Below are positions 63,214-64,000 of a stretch of 64,000 nucleotides of DNA, piece by piece (position 1 is the stretch's first letter; every line of letters begins with the position of its first letter). The stretch is taken from assembly GCF_026109735.1 (NCBI RefSeq), contig NZ_CP069620.1, forward strand, positions 186,001 to 250,000. Direction: 5' to 3'. Below the pieces are notes generated by a model. It was not told the origin of the DNA and ran no database searches. It was given only the letters and a program-made list of their open reading frames with translations. The position numbers and the translations under genes were made by a program. The DNA is from Salinimicrobium tongyeongense (GTDB taxonomy: Bacteria > Bacteroidota > Bacteroidia > Flavobacteriales > Flavobacteriaceae).

Positions 63214-64000
63214 AAACTCAATTTTAATATTTTAAATGCTTGCTCTGCAGAATTAAAGTTAGGGTTAGTCCCCGTAAGAATGTTGTTTAAGAAATATTCC
63301 ATCTGTTCAACGTAAGTGTTAATTAATGGCTGTTCGGAAGAAAAAATTTCTTGATCATTACGATAAATTTTGTTAGAAATGATATCTGCCAAAAACGTTT
63401 CTTCTGAAGTTAAAACTTCAAAAGTTCTTTTCGTATCACGCCTATAGTAATTTAGCGTCACATTGGCGCAAAAATTCTCATATTCCAGATTATAACTGGC
63501 ATAATCTACTGCATCAATTTGAAGTGAGGAATTACTTTTGAAAATTACACTACTTTTTTCGGGAACTCCAAAGATCCAACATAAGTAATCAAGTTCATGT
63601 ATTAAATCTAGATGAACTCCTCCTCCTAAATTTCTATTAGCACTATATATTTTTCTGTAATTAGTATTAGGTCTCCAATCTGGTAAGTAGGAACCACTAT
63701 AGGAGTTAACCTCATTAACCCTCCTGGTCCTTACTATTTTTTTCATTTCCTTCAAACAATCTCTAAACCTTAAATTGCATGCGATATAAGTAGGCACTTT
63801 AACTTCTATTATGTTGTCAAGAAGTTTTTTATTAGCCTCACTTATTTCGCTGAATAACGGCTTTTCAATAAACAGAGGTTTACGAAATTTTAGTACTTCT
63901 TGAATTGTTTCTGAATGCTTTGAAGTAGGGTTGGAAATTATAATAAAATCAAATTCAATATTGTACAATTCTTTTATAGAAAAGACATTTTTAACACCTG
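63210..64000 (-). CDS. Gfo/Idh/MocA-family oxidoreductase, partial at window edge
   Basis: The frame is open to the last base, so the N-terminal Rossmann part is cut off by the window; a TTG at 63968 is not the true start. Visible parts are FIIISNPTSKHSE, KPLFIEKPLFSE with the conserved EKP, GGGVHLDLIHELDYLCWIFG with the active-site His-Asp-His region, and a normal C-terminal sheet domain. It pairs with the PtmA-like SDR through a four-base overlap. Substrate probably a sugar or nonulosonate intermediate. Confidence 0.82.
   Translation of the reverse strand, partial: GVKNVFSIKELYNIEFDFIIISNPTSKHSETIQEVLKFRKPLFIEKPLFSEISEANKKLLDNIIEVKVPTYIACNLRFRDCLKEMKKIVRTRRVNEVNSYSGSYLPDWRPNTNYRKIYSANRNLGGGVHLDLIHELDYLCWIFGVPEKSSVIFKSNSSLQIDAVDYASYNLEYENFCANVTLNYYRRDTKRTFEVLTSEETFLADIISNKIYRNDQEIFSSEQPLINTYVEQMEYFLNNILTGTNPNFNSAEQAFKILKLSL

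Overview
The window reads as chromosomal DNA of a marine or soil member of the Flavobacteriaceae (Bacteroidetes), something like Gramella, Salegentibacter or Zunongwangia. The evidence is the gliding genes gldF and gldG, the TTG-N19-22-TAnnTTTG promoters, a metH split into two genes, a Bacteroidetes-type tyrosine integrase, and the short-period intergenic repeats common in this phylum. The genus is inferred from gene content only.

Region 1 (1-8.6 kb) is core. It holds a GAF histidine kinase, a secreted PQQ-type sugar dehydrogenase overlapping exonuclease III, and on the minus strand the methionine operon metH(N)-metH(C)-metF. That operon starts from a near-consensus promoter and a SAM-I riboswitch. 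Region 2 (8.77-15.5 kb) is a decayed island at tRNA-Ser(TGA). It carries an integrase lacking the usual first catalytic Arg, a tiny lipoprotein, gene remnants, an S66 peptidase, an MBL-fold hydrolase, and an IS256-family element whose transposase has an in-frame stop. Region 3 (15.5-28.4 kb) is core again: purC, phoH, a DUF62 SAM hydrolase, gldFG, dnaN, mnmE, a second histidine kinase, a RibD-type reductase and an AraC regulator. Short repeats fill the spacers here and have entered the reading frames of mnmE and metH.

Region 4 (28.4-64 kb) is one large surface-polysaccharide locus, mostly on the minus strand. It opens with a Wzi-like porin, a PHP-type tyrosine phosphatase, and an operon pglC-pglD-pglE-pglF-like/wza/wzc. 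The pgl-like genes suggest a UDP-diacetylbacillosamine-type first sugar, while wza and wzc give export and length control. A defective IS3 element sits in that operon's promoter. Next come glycosyltransferases, a deacetylase, a putative Wzy polymerase and acetyltransferases. After these lies a nearly complete pseudaminic-acid pathway (pseB, pseC, pseF, pseG, pseI and a candidate PseH), into which an aldo/keto reductase, a Gfo/Idh oxidoreductase and an SDR have been inserted. pseF carries a G-tract frameshift. Upstream are two GT-B-like proteins with HP motifs, one carrying the motif set of bacterial sialyltransferases, and a second Gfo/Idh plus PtmA-like SDR pair that runs off the window edge. 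The locus probably makes a capsule or glycan carrying a modified nonulosonic acid. No Wzx flippase is visible here.

A 15-bp palindrome, AAAAATGNCATTTTT, recurs in the core part of the window (about 1.3-28.1 kb). It is absent from both the tRNA-Ser island and the polysaccharide locus.
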